A stretch of 64,000 bases of DNA from Andalucia godoyi (GCA_009859145.1 VRVR01000007.1:186001-250000); one strand, 5' to 3'. Shown: positions 51,398 through 60,908, counted from the first letter of the stretch. The notes: generated from the sequence alone by a model not told the origin. Numbers and translations are program-made.

Positions 51398-53404
51398 TTA
51401 TTTATCAATGAGCAAACCGTCTTTTTTGTGCTGATAGACTGTCTTTCTGTTTCGATGCCGCAACTGGAACTGTTTTCTGGAGAACGACGGGTCCAAAGCA
51501 GCAAGATCTGATACATGAGACTGCGAAACATCATAAAACGCGTCAAGCGGCAAACTTTCCATGAGGAACGGTGGAGGAAGGTCAACTGAGGAAGAAGACA
51601 CGACCTTTGTGGATCCCTTTGAAAACGCATGAGCAAGGAATTGCCGTGAGTTGTCATACATCCCATCCGATGGTCTCTCGAATGCATGCTCAAACGATCC
51701 TGCAGTCCCTGAAAACGACGACGGACGAAGTTGCAACAGTCGCCGAGAAGACGTAAACGGAACAAAGGCATACGGAAATTGCAAGTCTGCGAGAAACGGG
51801 ATCATTGAAATAGTCACAGCATCGGACTTTTCATGAAGAACAGAGGAGCGGAACAGAGGAAGTTTCGCTGCAACCATGGTAGACCAATGTTCCATAATCG
51901 CACTCGCAGCCTGTCTTTGGGATAGATGCCGAGCCTGCAGCATGCTCTCAAACGACCGCAGAGACATTGTGATCATACGCACACTCTGTTGAACAAGATC
52001 GGGAACATCGTCAACAGACTCCTTCCTGCAACGTTCAATGACAAACGAGTACACCAAGTCCGCAGCGACAGGATCTTCCAATACGCTGGTTAGCAGCGTT
52101 GTGGCCTTGCGGTGTGCTAGAACCTTGTCCTTTGATATTTTTTCGGATACAATGTTAATTGCTGCAAGTTGCATTTCCGAAAACACGTCCAAGTCTTCGT
52201 CCAACGAGTCCCACACCCCACAGAGCTTGCCATACAATCGACGGAAAAAGCGCAACACTGTTTCACAAACTGTGTGAAGAAGCGGATGGAAAGTTGTCTC
52301 AATATCCATTTCAGCCAACGAATTCGCACAAGCAACTGCGTCTTCTAGAGAGTGCACAACAACAACACAGTCTCCAAAGTCCTTGATTTTTTCTTCTTCC
52401 AGAAGCTTGACAATGTAGGAAGACATGAACCGAAGCTCATCTTGTTCCGTTTCAAAATGAATGGCAGAACAAGTTGCATCATGCATTGGCCATAGTGATC
52501 GTTTCTGCATGAATCTTGGAACCACCAATCGAATCGAGGATTCGGAGCAATGGCCTCCAATAGAGGGCTTTGTCTTCACGGAGTTGCCGATATCCGAGGA
52601 CGACAAACGAGACTCCAATGCACAGCGACCCTCGCTCTCCACAACTGGGATCTCCACAGCATTCACAATCTTCAGAAGAGTGGTATCAAGAGCTGAAAGC
52701 AAAAAACGAGAACCATAAAAGAAGCAAACGTTGTCGGCAAACTCCGGACGCTGACCAGACGGAGCTGAGAGCTCTCGCACCGCATCGTAATAATCAAAGT
52801 AATGGAGACGATTCTTCAATCTCTGGTAAATTCCGAATGCATCAATCACACGACCACGATATCTCTCAGAAAAGAGCTCTGGTGATATATGATCCTGCAC
52901 ATACGACGAGCACTCCATGTTTCGCTTTTGAATGTTGCGAATCACAGACGCAAGGTGATCGACAACATCGAATCGAGATGCAAAGCCAAACACTCCTGGT
53001 GAGTCCTCATGTGGTCTCTGCACACCCTCGAGAACGTCAGATACAAAGGAACTCCAATTAAGCTTCTCGGAAACCGCAGAAGGAAGGTGCAAATGCAAGA
53101 AACCGGAGATGTCGGACGTTGAAAGAAACCGGCGCGATCTCATCGTATTCTGCACACAGCTTTGAGCATATTTTCCAAGAGAAAACGACGATCGAAGCAG
53201 AATAAGCGGATTGGAGGACAATTGTAATTTACCTTCGTCAATCCCGGAACTTCCATCATTGGCAAAATGCGCATCGACGACTCGCTGCATCAAAGCAGCA
53301 ACAGTGCCATTTCTTGATAAGAACCGAACATGCGGTGAACCTCGGTGGGTCTCCAAAATGACCTTGATCTGCGAAACGGCATTCGATGGCAAAGGAATGC
53401 GCAT
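51398..53404 (-). CDS. Divergent UvrD-like protein lacking a Walker A motif
   Basis: The product is 668 aa from ATG 53404 (MRIPLPSNAVSQIK). No GxxGxGK[ST] motif is present. The order of segments resembles a UvrD/Rep superfamily-1 helicase: helices with RFLSTSDISGFLHLHLP, a 2A-like stretch (HYFDYYDAVREL), a hydrophobic strand FADNVCFFYGSRF followed by LSALDTTLLKIVN where DEFQD and the next helix would lie, and EQDELRFMSSYIVKLLEEE...DCVVVVHSLEDAVACANSL, typical of the C-terminal helicase half. Basic and aromatic residues end the protein. If correct it is a catalytically dead helicase-fold protein, perhaps a structural or regulatory partner in DNA repair. The assignment is an inference of moderate strength. 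Confidence 0.4.
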   Translation of the reverse strand: MRIPLPSNAVSQIKVILETHRGSPHVRFLSRNGTVAALMQRVVDAHFANDGSSGIDEGKLQLSSNPLILLRSSFSLGKYAQSCVQNTMRSRRFLSTSDISGFLHLHLPSAVSEKLNWSSFVSDVLEGVQRPHEDSPGVFGFASRFDVVDHLASVIRNIQKRNMECSSYVQDHISPELFSERYRGRVIDAFGIYQRLKNRLHYFDYYDAVRELSAPSGQRPEFADNVCFFYGSRFLLSALDTTLLKIVNAVEIPVVESEGRCALESRLSSSDIGNSVKTKPSIGGHCSESSIRLVVPRFMQKRSLWPMHDATCSAIHFETEQDELRFMSSYIVKLLEEEKIKDFGDCVVVVHSLEDAVACANSLAEMDIETTFHPLLHTVCETVLRFFRRLYGKLCGVWDSLDEDLDVFSEMQLAAINIVSEKISKDKVLAHRKATTLLTSVLEDPVAADLVYSFVIERCRKESVDDVPDLVQQSVRMITMSLRSFESMLQARHLSQRQAASAIMEHWSTMVAAKLPLFRSSVLHEKSDAVTISMIPFLADLQFPYAFVPFTSSRRLLQLRPSSFSGTAGSFEHAFERPSDGMYDNSRQFLAHAFSKGSTKVVSSSSVDLPPPFLMESLPLDAFYDVSQSHVSDLAALDPSFSRKQFQLRHRNRKTVYQHKKDGLLIDK

Positions 53405-53749
53405 CGATTCATGTCACGTTTGTGTGCAACAAGGAATAAAGAAGCAAGGAGGCGGGGGGAAAGCAACAACAAAAACATATTAAAAACAACAGTAATATAA
53501 AAGAGGTTGATGATGAAGAACTGTGAAGCAATTCCAGATGCTTCCATTTGTAGCATCAATGGATGCTTGGTTGTCCTGTGCCTTGCTCACGAGTCCTTGA
53601 CCCACTGATCAAACGTTGCAACCGAGGAGGAGGACGGTGCTTGAACAAAAAAGTCAAGACACAAACACAATCACCCACACAAATAAGAAACTCCACAGGA
53701 ATAATTCTCGACTGTTGATCCCCTTGTTAATCAAAAAGAGCGTTTTCAG
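53405..53749. other. Divergent intergenic region, no gene seen
   Basis: 345 bp between two divergent start codons. Only short A/C-rich tracts were seen. Confidence 0.4.
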
Positions 53750-56308
53750 ATGATGGACGCGTCCCCAACTGCCGTTGCTTTCGTGCCAACATCTGGCTCC
53801 TCTGCAGTTGTGTACCTTCGAAACCTGCTCCGGGAAAAAGATGAAATCATATCCGAATTGGAAGAGGACAACCGAGAGTACGAAAAGACTGTTTCGCGGC
53901 TTGCTTCTTTTATCGATTCAATGTCTTCTGTTGCCCATAAGGCATCTGACATAATCGCGGCGTCTGCTGGATCCCCGGGCACACACTTTCCGGCTGGAAG
54001 CGGCAACGGTACGAACTCCCCAGCGAAACGAAAGATGGCGGAGATTTCGCAGCAGGAACTAGACGATCTGCGACTTCGAGCATCAAAACTCGAACGACAA
54101 GTTTCGATAGCTGACGAGGAAAACGAGAGCCTCAGGCAGGAGAACATTCAGTGTCAGCGCACCCTCGAAATACTGCGCAGAGAAATGGAAATATCCATGG
54201 GGATCTTAGACCGACTTGCTGTTTCTTCACCACACAGAAACGCATTTTCGGATAGCCCAGATGGTAAAGTGGCCTCTCGTTCCCCTGGCACTCGGGGAGC
54301 AGAGGACGATTCGAGAAGGAACAACAACAATAGCAGCCGCGGTTCTGTTGATGGTGCTTCTGTTGAACGGCTGTCCCGCAGATTGGAGGATGTGTTCTTT
54401 GATTTGCAAAAGCAGAATTTACGCCTCTCTACAGAAAACAAGGAACTTAGGTCCACGGCAGAACGTGCGCGTGCCGAAGTGATTCAGCTTTCTTCCTCGA
54501 TTCGGTCAATGTCAGAGGAAAACGTCAGTGTTGCTGCTCTCAAAGCAGAAACGGAATTTTTACGTCGACAGATGACAGATCTCGAAAGCCGATGCCAGCG
54601 ATTGCAAGGTGAACGGGATCGTGCCGCTGATGATGTCTTGGCGATGAAATCCGAAAGAGAGGTTTTGCAACAAGACGCTGCTGCTCTTCGTCGTGAACTG
54701 GGGGTTTGTCGCGATCAGAGCTCGCTCCATGTGCAAAGTCGTTCTTCTCTTGAGCGCGAGCTAGAGAAAGCTCGATCCGAGGTGAACGCAGCCCAATCCC
54801 AGGTCTCTGATGTGAAGAAGAAACTGGCCGATCTGCAGTCCCAGTATCAGACTCTGGAATCGGATCATGCTGCACTGCAAAAGCAGCATTCGATTGTCGA
54901 GGCTGTTTCTGCGCGTGTGCAAGCGGAATGCGCAGAACATAGATCTCTTGCGACTGATTGTGAAGCCACTATCGGGGAATTGATGTCGGAGGTGCGACAA
55001 CTTAGTGATACTCTGGCATCATCAGAAGAAAGGAGCCGCTCCGTGGTTGCAGACTTTGAGGTGCAACGGTCCGATTTTGTTTCCAAGGTTTCCAAGCTGT
55101 CTACGGAGGGGATGCGTCTGGAAAGGCAGGTTTTGGAGCGAGAGGACCGGATTGCTGAACTTGAGAACAAATTGTCCGAAGCGAATCGCAATGTTGGAGA
55201 GGAGCAGGCAAGAACAATGGAAGCACAACGCCATTTCCGTGATGCGGAGCTGAAGTGGCAGTTTGAGTGCGATGGTCTGCGCTCTGATTGCGGAGTTCTT
55301 CGAGCTCGATTGGACGCTTTGCAGTCAGATGCTCACGCGGATTCGTCGGCGCTCCGTGATCGGATTCGCATCCTGGAACAGGAACGAGATCGTCTTGCAG
55401 AAGAACTGGGATCAATGAGTAGCCGTCGAGATGCACTGGAGCGTACAGTAGTTGCAGCCGCCGAAGAACATGCTTTGTGGGACAACGAGACTCGTCAACT
55501 GGCTGCACGTCTAGGAGAAGCCGAGGATGCGCGTTCCATGTTGGAGCGAAAGGTGGATGTTCTGATCACGCACTTGAACAGATTGCATGCGCTTGAAAAA
55601 GCCTGGGACGTCGCCAAGCAAGTTGTTCTTTCAGGAAGTGCAACGAATGCAGCAGTATCATCAGTGTCCTCTCCTGCACACTCTCCCTCCCGTGACCGTT
55701 CGCCGGCCGCTATGCCCCTGGATGACGTGGACGTGAAGCATGTTGTTGAGCAGATGACGGAGCGCTGGGTCGCATTCGATGCAGTGTGTGCAGAACGAGA
55801 TGAATTTCGGGATGCCGTGGAAGCCTTGGAATCCGATGCGAATACGAAGCATGCAGAACTTACGCGTTTGTTGGCACTTGAAGTGAATCTCAAATCTGTG
55901 AAGAAGGACGCAGAAGCCTATCAGTCGCTTGCAGAGTCTGCAACGAGCCAGCACGAAAGGTTGCTGGCCCTCTATCAAGAAGTGAGCCAGGATCGGGATG
56001 ACCTTGCACAGAAGATGGAAGAAATTGTTCGACGAAATGAAGTACTCGAGTCACAAGCCAGTGCGGCCCAGCAAGATCTTCAAGCAGCACATGGTGAATG
56101 TGCAGAGTTGGCGTCACAAATGATTCGTTGGCTCAATCTTGCCCAGCAGGACAATGAAAGAGACGGCTTTGGGGTTGGTCGGAGCGATCCGCAGTCCGCA
56201 ACTGCCATGCTGGTTCGGAAATTAGATCAGCAACGAGCTCGGAGCCAGACACTCAGCATGGGCGGCCGTCCCAATCTGGCCAGTGGCCATTTGAATTCCT
56301 CTCCGTAA
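53750..56308 (+). CDS. Long coiled-coil protein (852 aa), unassigned
   Basis: ATG 53750 gives MMDASPTAVAFVPTSGS; Met2 may equally be used. After about 25 residues the protein is an almost unbroken coiled coil to about residue 600, with short disordered breaks at about 75-95 and 170-200 (SPGTRGAEDDSRRNNNNSSR). A second coiled-coil block of about 660-800 follows a Ser/Pro-rich hinge. It ends in a short basic, Gly/Asn-containing tail. No motor, kinase or other catalytic motif was seen. Golgin, centrosomal or kinetoplastid-type structural roles all fit such a profile. Confidence 0.65.
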   Translation: MMDASPTAVAFVPTSGSSAVVYLRNLLREKDEIISELEEDNREYEKTVSRLASFIDSMSSVAHKASDIIAASAGSPGTHFPAGSGNGTNSPAKRKMAEISQQELDDLRLRASKLERQVSIADEENESLRQENIQCQRTLEILRREMEISMGILDRLAVSSPHRNAFSDSPDGKVASRSPGTRGAEDDSRRNNNNSSRGSVDGASVERLSRRLEDVFFDLQKQNLRLSTENKELRSTAERARAEVIQLSSSIRSMSEENVSVAALKAETEFLRRQMTDLESRCQRLQGERDRAADDVLAMKSEREVLQQDAAALRRELGVCRDQSSLHVQSRSSLERELEKARSEVNAAQSQVSDVKKKLADLQSQYQTLESDHAALQKQHSIVEAVSARVQAECAEHRSLATDCEATIGELMSEVRQLSDTLASSEERSRSVVADFEVQRSDFVSKVSKLSTEGMRLERQVLEREDRIAELENKLSEANRNVGEEQARTMEAQRHFRDAELKWQFECDGLRSDCGVLRARLDALQSDAHADSSALRDRIRILEQERDRLAEELGSMSSRRDALERTVVAAAEEHALWDNETRQLAARLGEAEDARSMLERKVDVLITHLNRLHALEKAWDVAKQVVLSGSATNAAVSSVSSPAHSPSRDRSPAAMPLDDVDVKHVVEQMTERWVAFDAVCAERDEFRDAVEALESDANTKHAELTRLLALEVNLKSVKKDAEAYQSLAESATSQHERLLALYQEVSQDRDDLAQKMEEIVRRNEVLESQASAAQQDLQAAHGECAELASQMIRWLNLAQQDNERDGFGVGRSDPQSATAMLVRKLDQQRARSQTLSMGGRPNLASGHLNSSP

Positions 56309-56477
56309 ATGAAATCTGCGTGCAACATAAAATAATTATAATAATTATAATATTAAAAAAAAAAAAATTAAAGAAGAAAAAAAGGAGTTTGCTTGTTGGA
56401 GGTTGGGGTGGTTTTTTCTTTTTCTTCTTCAATTAAATCAACAAAGCATTACAAAAACATCCTTAAAAAAAGCATAA

Positions 56478-59003
56478 TTAATTGCGGATAGCCCAGACGA
56501 AAACCGACCGATCATTTCCACCAAGCGAGACAAGAGTCTTGTCCGAGTTCGCCCACGCAACATTGGTGACATGTGAGGAGTGTCCCGCGAGCGTAACACG
56601 ATCCGGACGCTTGGCAATCTTTCCACGATGGTCATACCCGGAGCCAATGGCGGGGTACTTGTACAAGCACACAAGACCAGAGTCCTCTGCAGTTGCAATC
56701 AGAGTCTGCGATGGCGAACGCGACGCAGCATTCACATCCGTGAAGTCGGAATACGGGGGGAAAATACCCTGGACCGGCCAACCCAAGACACACGTAAAGG
56801 ACTCCCACTTGGTATCCTTGATGGACGACGGCGACTTGATTTGCGCACCGCCATTGTTGATGTCCCAGAACAAGAGTTCGTAATCCAAAGAGTTCGACTG
56901 CAGGATTGCATCGTCCGCAGACCAATCGATGTGGGTGATGGTGGAGTGATGTCCACTGCACTTGCATTTAAGTCCTCCGTTCGTATTGTACACTCGAATG
57001 AAGCCGTCGTGAGCTCCTGCAGCCACATACTTTCCAGACGGGGAGAAGCGGACTTGGTCAACCTCTCGCGCAGTGTCTTTCGCAGACCAGATGACCTTTG
57101 CACTCTTGCGGCCATCCTCCACTTCCAAAACGGCAACAGCGCCAGACGTGCAACCAACAGCAATGTGGCGGCCATCCGGATGGAAATCAAATCCACGGAC
57201 ACCTGTCTTTCCAGCAGGAAGCGAGAGCAGTTGAGAAACATTGATGGATCCGCAGACAGTGCGCTTAGCAGTGTCCCAGAACAGGACAGCACCTTCATCT
57301 CCTCCAGAAGCTGAAATCGCATTGTCCTTCGGGTTCACTGCAAGACCCCACGCCTCGCCAGCATGCCCCGCCATGACAACGTTGCTTCCGCTCTTTGCGG
57401 CAGTCAAAGACCAAGTGTTCACGTCCAGGGTTCCCAGGAAACGGATGGAAGAATCCTGCTTCAATCCTGCATACAGTTTGCGGGAATTGGGGCACAGTGC
57501 AATGGAGCGCACCTCACAAACAGTTTCAGAACTTACAAAGGAAGAAAGGTTCTTTGCGACCGTGCCGAGTGCCTTCAAGGACGCTCCAGACCATGCCTTG
57601 ATGCATCCATCTCGGCCTCCTGTCAACACGACGTCAGACTTTGCATCGTAGGCAACCGTAACAACCGCGCCGCCTGCGTGGGCCTTCTCCACAACCTTGG
57701 CCAAGCGCTCCCCCTTCCAGACATACAAATCTCCAGATTGTGTCGCCGAGACAAAAAGGCCTGCAGCAGTGTAAGCACCCGTTGCAATGGTCTGGAGCTC
57801 GCCACGAGTTCCAAAGATTCCTCGCTTTCCAGCCAGCGTGCGACCTCCAGGCGTAAACGTCCACACCTTCACGTGCTTGACACCGGTTGTGGTGAACTCG
57901 TAAGAAGTCGGTGCGAACTTGACACTTGTGATCTTGTTCTTGTCGCCAGTGCTGGACGCAAGGAGAGCTCCCGAAGCTGCATCGTGCACTGCAATAGAAT
58001 GGTCATCATCGTCGCCAACAGAGGCGATGTACTTGCCGTCATGCGAAAATGCAAGTGCAATCACAGCGCGCTTGTGGAACGACTTCAGCTCAACAGCCGA
58101 TGAAAGAGACTTGCCATCATACACGAACGCCAAAGGATTCTTTCCCATTTGTCCGGTCACGACTTTTCCAGATTCAGCATGGTACGCAATCGATACCACA
58201 TCATCGGTGTGCTTTCCTCGGAAAACGCTCTGTTCATTCTTTGCGACATTCAACCGGACACCGAGGGCTGCAGTGTGATACAGCACAGTGGATCCCGACG
58301 CATCATCAGTAGCGACGAACAAGTTTGATCGCACATCATGGCTGCGATATCCGAACACATACGAAAGGTCTGCAGATGCATTGGGTGCAGCATCGGCGTC
58401 CCCCTTCTTCACGTATCCCGAGGGAGCAACTAATGCTCCCAGGAACGGCTTGATCGCCATGGCCTGTTCTGTGGTGGCTGTCTCCACCACAACCCCAATT
58501 TCATCCTCGTCTCCCCCAGCAGCAGCAGGAGCACTGGCGCTTGCGCTCGACGAGTTCAGATCGACTTTGGTCTTGAACTCATCGTCCAAGTCAGCATCAT
58601 CAACATCGGTGGCTGTGGCATACGACGAGTCATCTCCGGTGCCGTCATCTTCTGGAACAGAAATCAGAACATGAAGTTCTCCCTTTGTGGAAAGCGGAAG
58701 CCAAAGATCGTTGCCCATGACATCCGTTCCTGCAAACAACTCACGAGTCTTGACAACGGCAGATCCAAGACGGTCGTCCTTGCCAACTTCGTCCTTGTCG
58801 TACACATCAAACTGAATCGTCCCGGCTGCAAAGGACGCTACATTTGCAGTGTAGTCCCAGACCGGAGACAGCGTCTGTGCGACTGGCTTTGTCTTTCCGA
58901 CAATTGTGCCGTTCAGCTTCACAACCACGTACGGATCCGACTTGCCCGAGTCGTCCGCTGCAGTAAGACCGCGAGCCTCCTTGATGATGATTGTTGCACT
59001 CAT
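56478..59003 (-). CDS. C2 domain fused to an EML (HELP-WD40) protein
   Basis: The product is 841 aa from ATG 59003 (MSATIIIKEARGLTAADD). Residues about 1-125 form a C2 domain with Ca2+-ligand loops (DDSGKSDPYVVV, DVYDKDEVGKDD). An acidic, Ala/Ser-rich linker follows. From about 200 the EML signature appears: the HELP-type block YVFGYRSHDVRSNLFVAT and VLYHTAALGVRLNVAKN, then tandem WD40 blades making the double (TAPE) propeller and ending WANSDKTLVSLGGNDRSVFVWAI. EML proteins bind microtubules and tubulin. Metazoan EMLs have an N-terminal trimerisation coil here, so the C2 module suggests Ca2+/membrane control of a microtubule-associated protein. The in-frame stretch upstream of 59003 is low complexity and treated as 5' UTR. 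Confidence 0.85.
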   Translation of the reverse strand: MSATIIIKEARGLTAADDSGKSDPYVVVKLNGTIVGKTKPVAQTLSPVWDYTANVASFAAGTIQFDVYDKDEVGKDDRLGSAVVKTRELFAGTDVMGNDLWLPLSTKGELHVLISVPEDDGTGDDSSYATATDVDDADLDDEFKTKVDLNSSSASASAPAAAGGDEDEIGVVVETATTEQAMAIKPFLGALVAPSGYVKKGDADAAPNASADLSYVFGYRSHDVRSNLFVATDDASGSTVLYHTAALGVRLNVAKNEQSVFRGKHTDDVVSIAYHAESGKVVTGQMGKNPLAFVYDGKSLSSAVELKSFHKRAVIALAFSHDGKYIASVGDDDDHSIAVHDAASGALLASSTGDKNKITSVKFAPTSYEFTTTGVKHVKVWTFTPGGRTLAGKRGIFGTRGELQTIATGAYTAAGLFVSATQSGDLYVWKGERLAKVVEKAHAGGAVVTVAYDAKSDVVLTGGRDGCIKAWSGASLKALGTVAKNLSSFVSSETVCEVRSIALCPNSRKLYAGLKQDSSIRFLGTLDVNTWSLTAAKSGSNVVMAGHAGEAWGLAVNPKDNAISASGGDEGAVLFWDTAKRTVCGSINVSQLLSLPAGKTGVRGFDFHPDGRHIAVGCTSGAVAVLEVEDGRKSAKVIWSAKDTAREVDQVRFSPSGKYVAAGAHDGFIRVYNTNGGLKCKCSGHHSTITHIDWSADDAILQSNSLDYELLFWDINNGGAQIKSPSSIKDTKWESFTCVLGWPVQGIFPPYSDFTDVNAASRSPSQTLIATAEDSGLVCLYKYPAIGSGYDHRGKIAKRPDRVTLAGHSSHVTNVAWANSDKTLVSLGGNDRSVFVWAIRN

Positions 59004-59213
59004 TGTTTTTCTTGTGGTTTTTGTTTGAAGGGGAGTAGATAGACGATAACGAGAAAAACGTGGCTTGGAAAAGAATGAAAGTAGAAGAAACAAAAAACGA
59101 AACAAAAGGAAACAAAAACAAAAGACAAAGAGAATGAGAAAAAATGACTTGGAAAAAGGAGAAGAAACCTCCGGGAAAATAGGAACGAGGAAGCGGGGAC
59201 ACGGTTTTCAAGG

Positions 59214-59423
59214 TCAAGTCTGCGCCAAAGTGCCCGAGGCCCCGAAGGTGAAGAGGACGGTTGCCAATGGTCCGCCGAAGCCCTTTTGCGGGTTGCTGCA
59301 GATTCGGGCAGCCGTTGAGAAGTATCCATAAACAGACACAGTCAACACTGGTCCGACAGAAGCACGTTTGCTTGTGCTTACGCACGCTCGGCCAAAATTC
59401 AGCCGGTGACACAGGCTCCGCAT
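59214..59423 (-). CDS. Possible small mitochondrial or membrane protein (69 aa)
   Basis: From ATG 59423 the frame gives MRSLCHRLNFGRACVSTSKR, then VLTVSVYGYFSTAARICSN and GFGGPLATVLFTFGASGTLA. It contains no acidic residue and has a basic, Ser/Arg-rich start like a mitochondrial presequence and one or two hydrophobic segments. A different reading from ATG 59457 (MATDAALKSVENAEP) could join the same 3' part through a very short 34-nt GT-AG interval in phase. No homologue was recognised. It may be a chance frame in the leader of the C2-EML gene. Confidence 0.3.
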   Translation of the reverse strand: MRSLCHRLNFGRACVSTSKRASVGPVLTVSVYGYFSTAARICSNPQKGFGGPLATVLFTFGASGTLAQT

Positions 59424-59571
59424 TTTCGACACTCTTTAACGCAGCATCCGTAGCCATCTATTCTATCATTCGTTGGTTTCACGTTTTTATTCAAATATGG
59501 GCGTGGGCGCGCTGGGATGACGCATTCGCCTACGCTGCGCCTACGCCCCGCTCGATACAGGGCCTCCTGGG

Positions 59572-59830
59572 TCCCGCAGACCTACTAAGAGACCACGTGT
59601 CACTGCGCCTGCTGCTAGGGCCGTCAGCATCAAAATGCACCCTTCTCAGGAACAACGTGTCACGCTGAGAAAGCGGCTCACAGATTGATCGAGATTAGAA
59701 CGGAGCGCGGAACATTCATCTGAAGAACGCCGTGAGGCGTGTTGGGGCCTATCCCATTCCCCGGCAACAGGATGGAAGATTGAATATGCATGTCTATTCG
59801 TAGATATGCATGGTCAGTGTATAATGTAGG
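59572..59830 (+). mobile_element. Internally deleted Fanzor element, copy F3 (MITE-like)
   Basis: At 59572-59685 one frame reads SRRPTKRPRVTAPAAR followed by AVSIKMHPSQEQRVTLRKRL, the disordered start and the first conserved strand/helix of TnpB/Fanzor proteins (K-x-R-x-x-P-x-x-EQ). At 59684 the sequence jumps to IDRD-stop-NGARNIHLKN, the RuvC-III hallmark at the very C-terminus, in another frame and with TAG in place of the usual Trp/Leu codon. The whole RuvC-I/II core and the zinc ribbon are missing. The right end continues with a perfect hairpin (59786..59811) and terminates at ATAATGTAGG (59830). The left boundary is not defined; it may lie near 59460. Confidence 0.75.
59786..59811 (+). 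other. Conserved hairpin in the Fanzor right end (candidate guide-RNA scaffold), F3
   Basis: An 11-bp stem (ATGCATGTCTA paired with TAGATATGCAT, one G-U pair) is closed by a TTCG tetraloop. It lies directly after the Fanzor C-terminal coding remnant and 19 bp before the element end, where the guide-RNA scaffold of TnpB/Fanzor elements is located. The same 26 bases recur unchanged in F4. That it acts as RNA is an inference. Confidence 0.55.
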
Positions 59831-60825
59831 CGTCAGCCTTGGGACATTTCTCCAAGAAGCATTTGAAAGGCACCGAATCATCGACGCGTCGGAGCACGCA
59901 CCATGGATAGCCGCTCGGATGTTTCTCTTCCCTTCAGGTTGCGCTTGAAAAGAAGAAATCAAAAAAGAAAGAATGCATCAAGTCATTAATTTAAAAATAC
60001 AACAACAAAAAACACGTGTGCTGCAAACGCATTCTGCAGCAACCCTCGCTTGGGATGACGCTGCAAAAAATTTATAACGTGTTCTGATTTCAAAAACCCA
60101 TCTGCACGCAATCGAAAACCATTCTTCATGTATCTTACGATCGCCGGAAATTTTCTCTGCAGTTTGTCGCGAGCAGCAGAACGGACCAACCCGCATACTC
60201 TCATGTCATGCGTTGTGCAGAAAAAGAATGCTGATGGAACGCAAGAAGGCGTTCTCTACGTCATCGTTCCGCACGTCAAGAAAGAAAAACATCGCTGAGC
60301 CACTCGTCGGAGAGACACCACGGGCGAGCAGGTCCTTATTGACAGTCCCTCGCTCGTACGCCTTTTCAAGCTGCCCAAACACTGTTGCTCAACGCACAAC
60401 AAAGACAAGTTCCCGCACACGAAGGGTTGCGTGTCCAACGCACAGCCGTTTCCGTCTGCCGAGTACTGGTGTATATTCTCATCTGCTCGCGAATGGAATA
60501 GATACAAATGCCTCCACACCTTTGTCCTTCCGCCGAGAAGCAACCACAGTATCCATTGAGAGCAGGTTCATCGGTGAGCTGCCATTCGGATTCTGGAGAA
60601 GTGGTGATGGCTGATGAATCCTTGCCGAGAGCCACGCTTCTCCCCTCCACCGCCTTTGAAAAGCCCACTGAAATAAAGACCCCTTGATATTCAGATTGGA
60701 AGGAGCATTCATGTTGAAGGCTTTGCCAATCACACTTGTCAAGCCAGAAAGGAATGGAGAAAGACAAGGGAAAAGGAAAGCGACTAAAAAAGTTATAAAT
60801 AAAATAAAATAAAAAATTAGAGGGT
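59831..60825. other. Spacer between Fanzor copy F3 and tRNA-Ser
   Basis: No secure gene. On the minus strand a small frame from ATG 60204 to 59986 (MRVCGLVRSAARDKLQRKF...FRLRADGFLKSEHVINFL) has a faint resemblance to the N-terminal wing of tRNA 2'-phosphotransferases. Frames at 60479..60708 and 60256..60543 may be further pieces of a decayed gene. None can be joined convincingly. Confidence 0.35.
60811..60816 (-). terminator. Pol III T-run terminator of tRNA-Ser
   Basis: Six consecutive T on the minus strand about 10 nt after the tRNA 3' end. Confidence 0.7.
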
Positions 60826-60908
60826 CGCAGACGGCAGGATTCGAACCTGCGCGGGATCGCTCCCAACGCCTTAGCAGGGCGCCTCCTTAACCACTCGGAC
60901 ACGACTGC
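60826..60908 (-). tRNA. tRNA-Ser (anticodon GCU)
   Basis: 83 nt, type II with a long variable arm (GGGAGCGATCCC). The acceptor arm starts GCAGTCG and pairs with CGTCTGC, with one T-T mismatch. The A box TGTCCGAGTGG and B box GGTTCGAATCC are canonical. The anticodon GCT lies at 60875-60873, so the tRNA reads AGC/AGU. No intron and no encoded CCA. A run of six T on the transcribed strand at 60816-60811 is a Pol III terminator. Confidence 0.96.
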
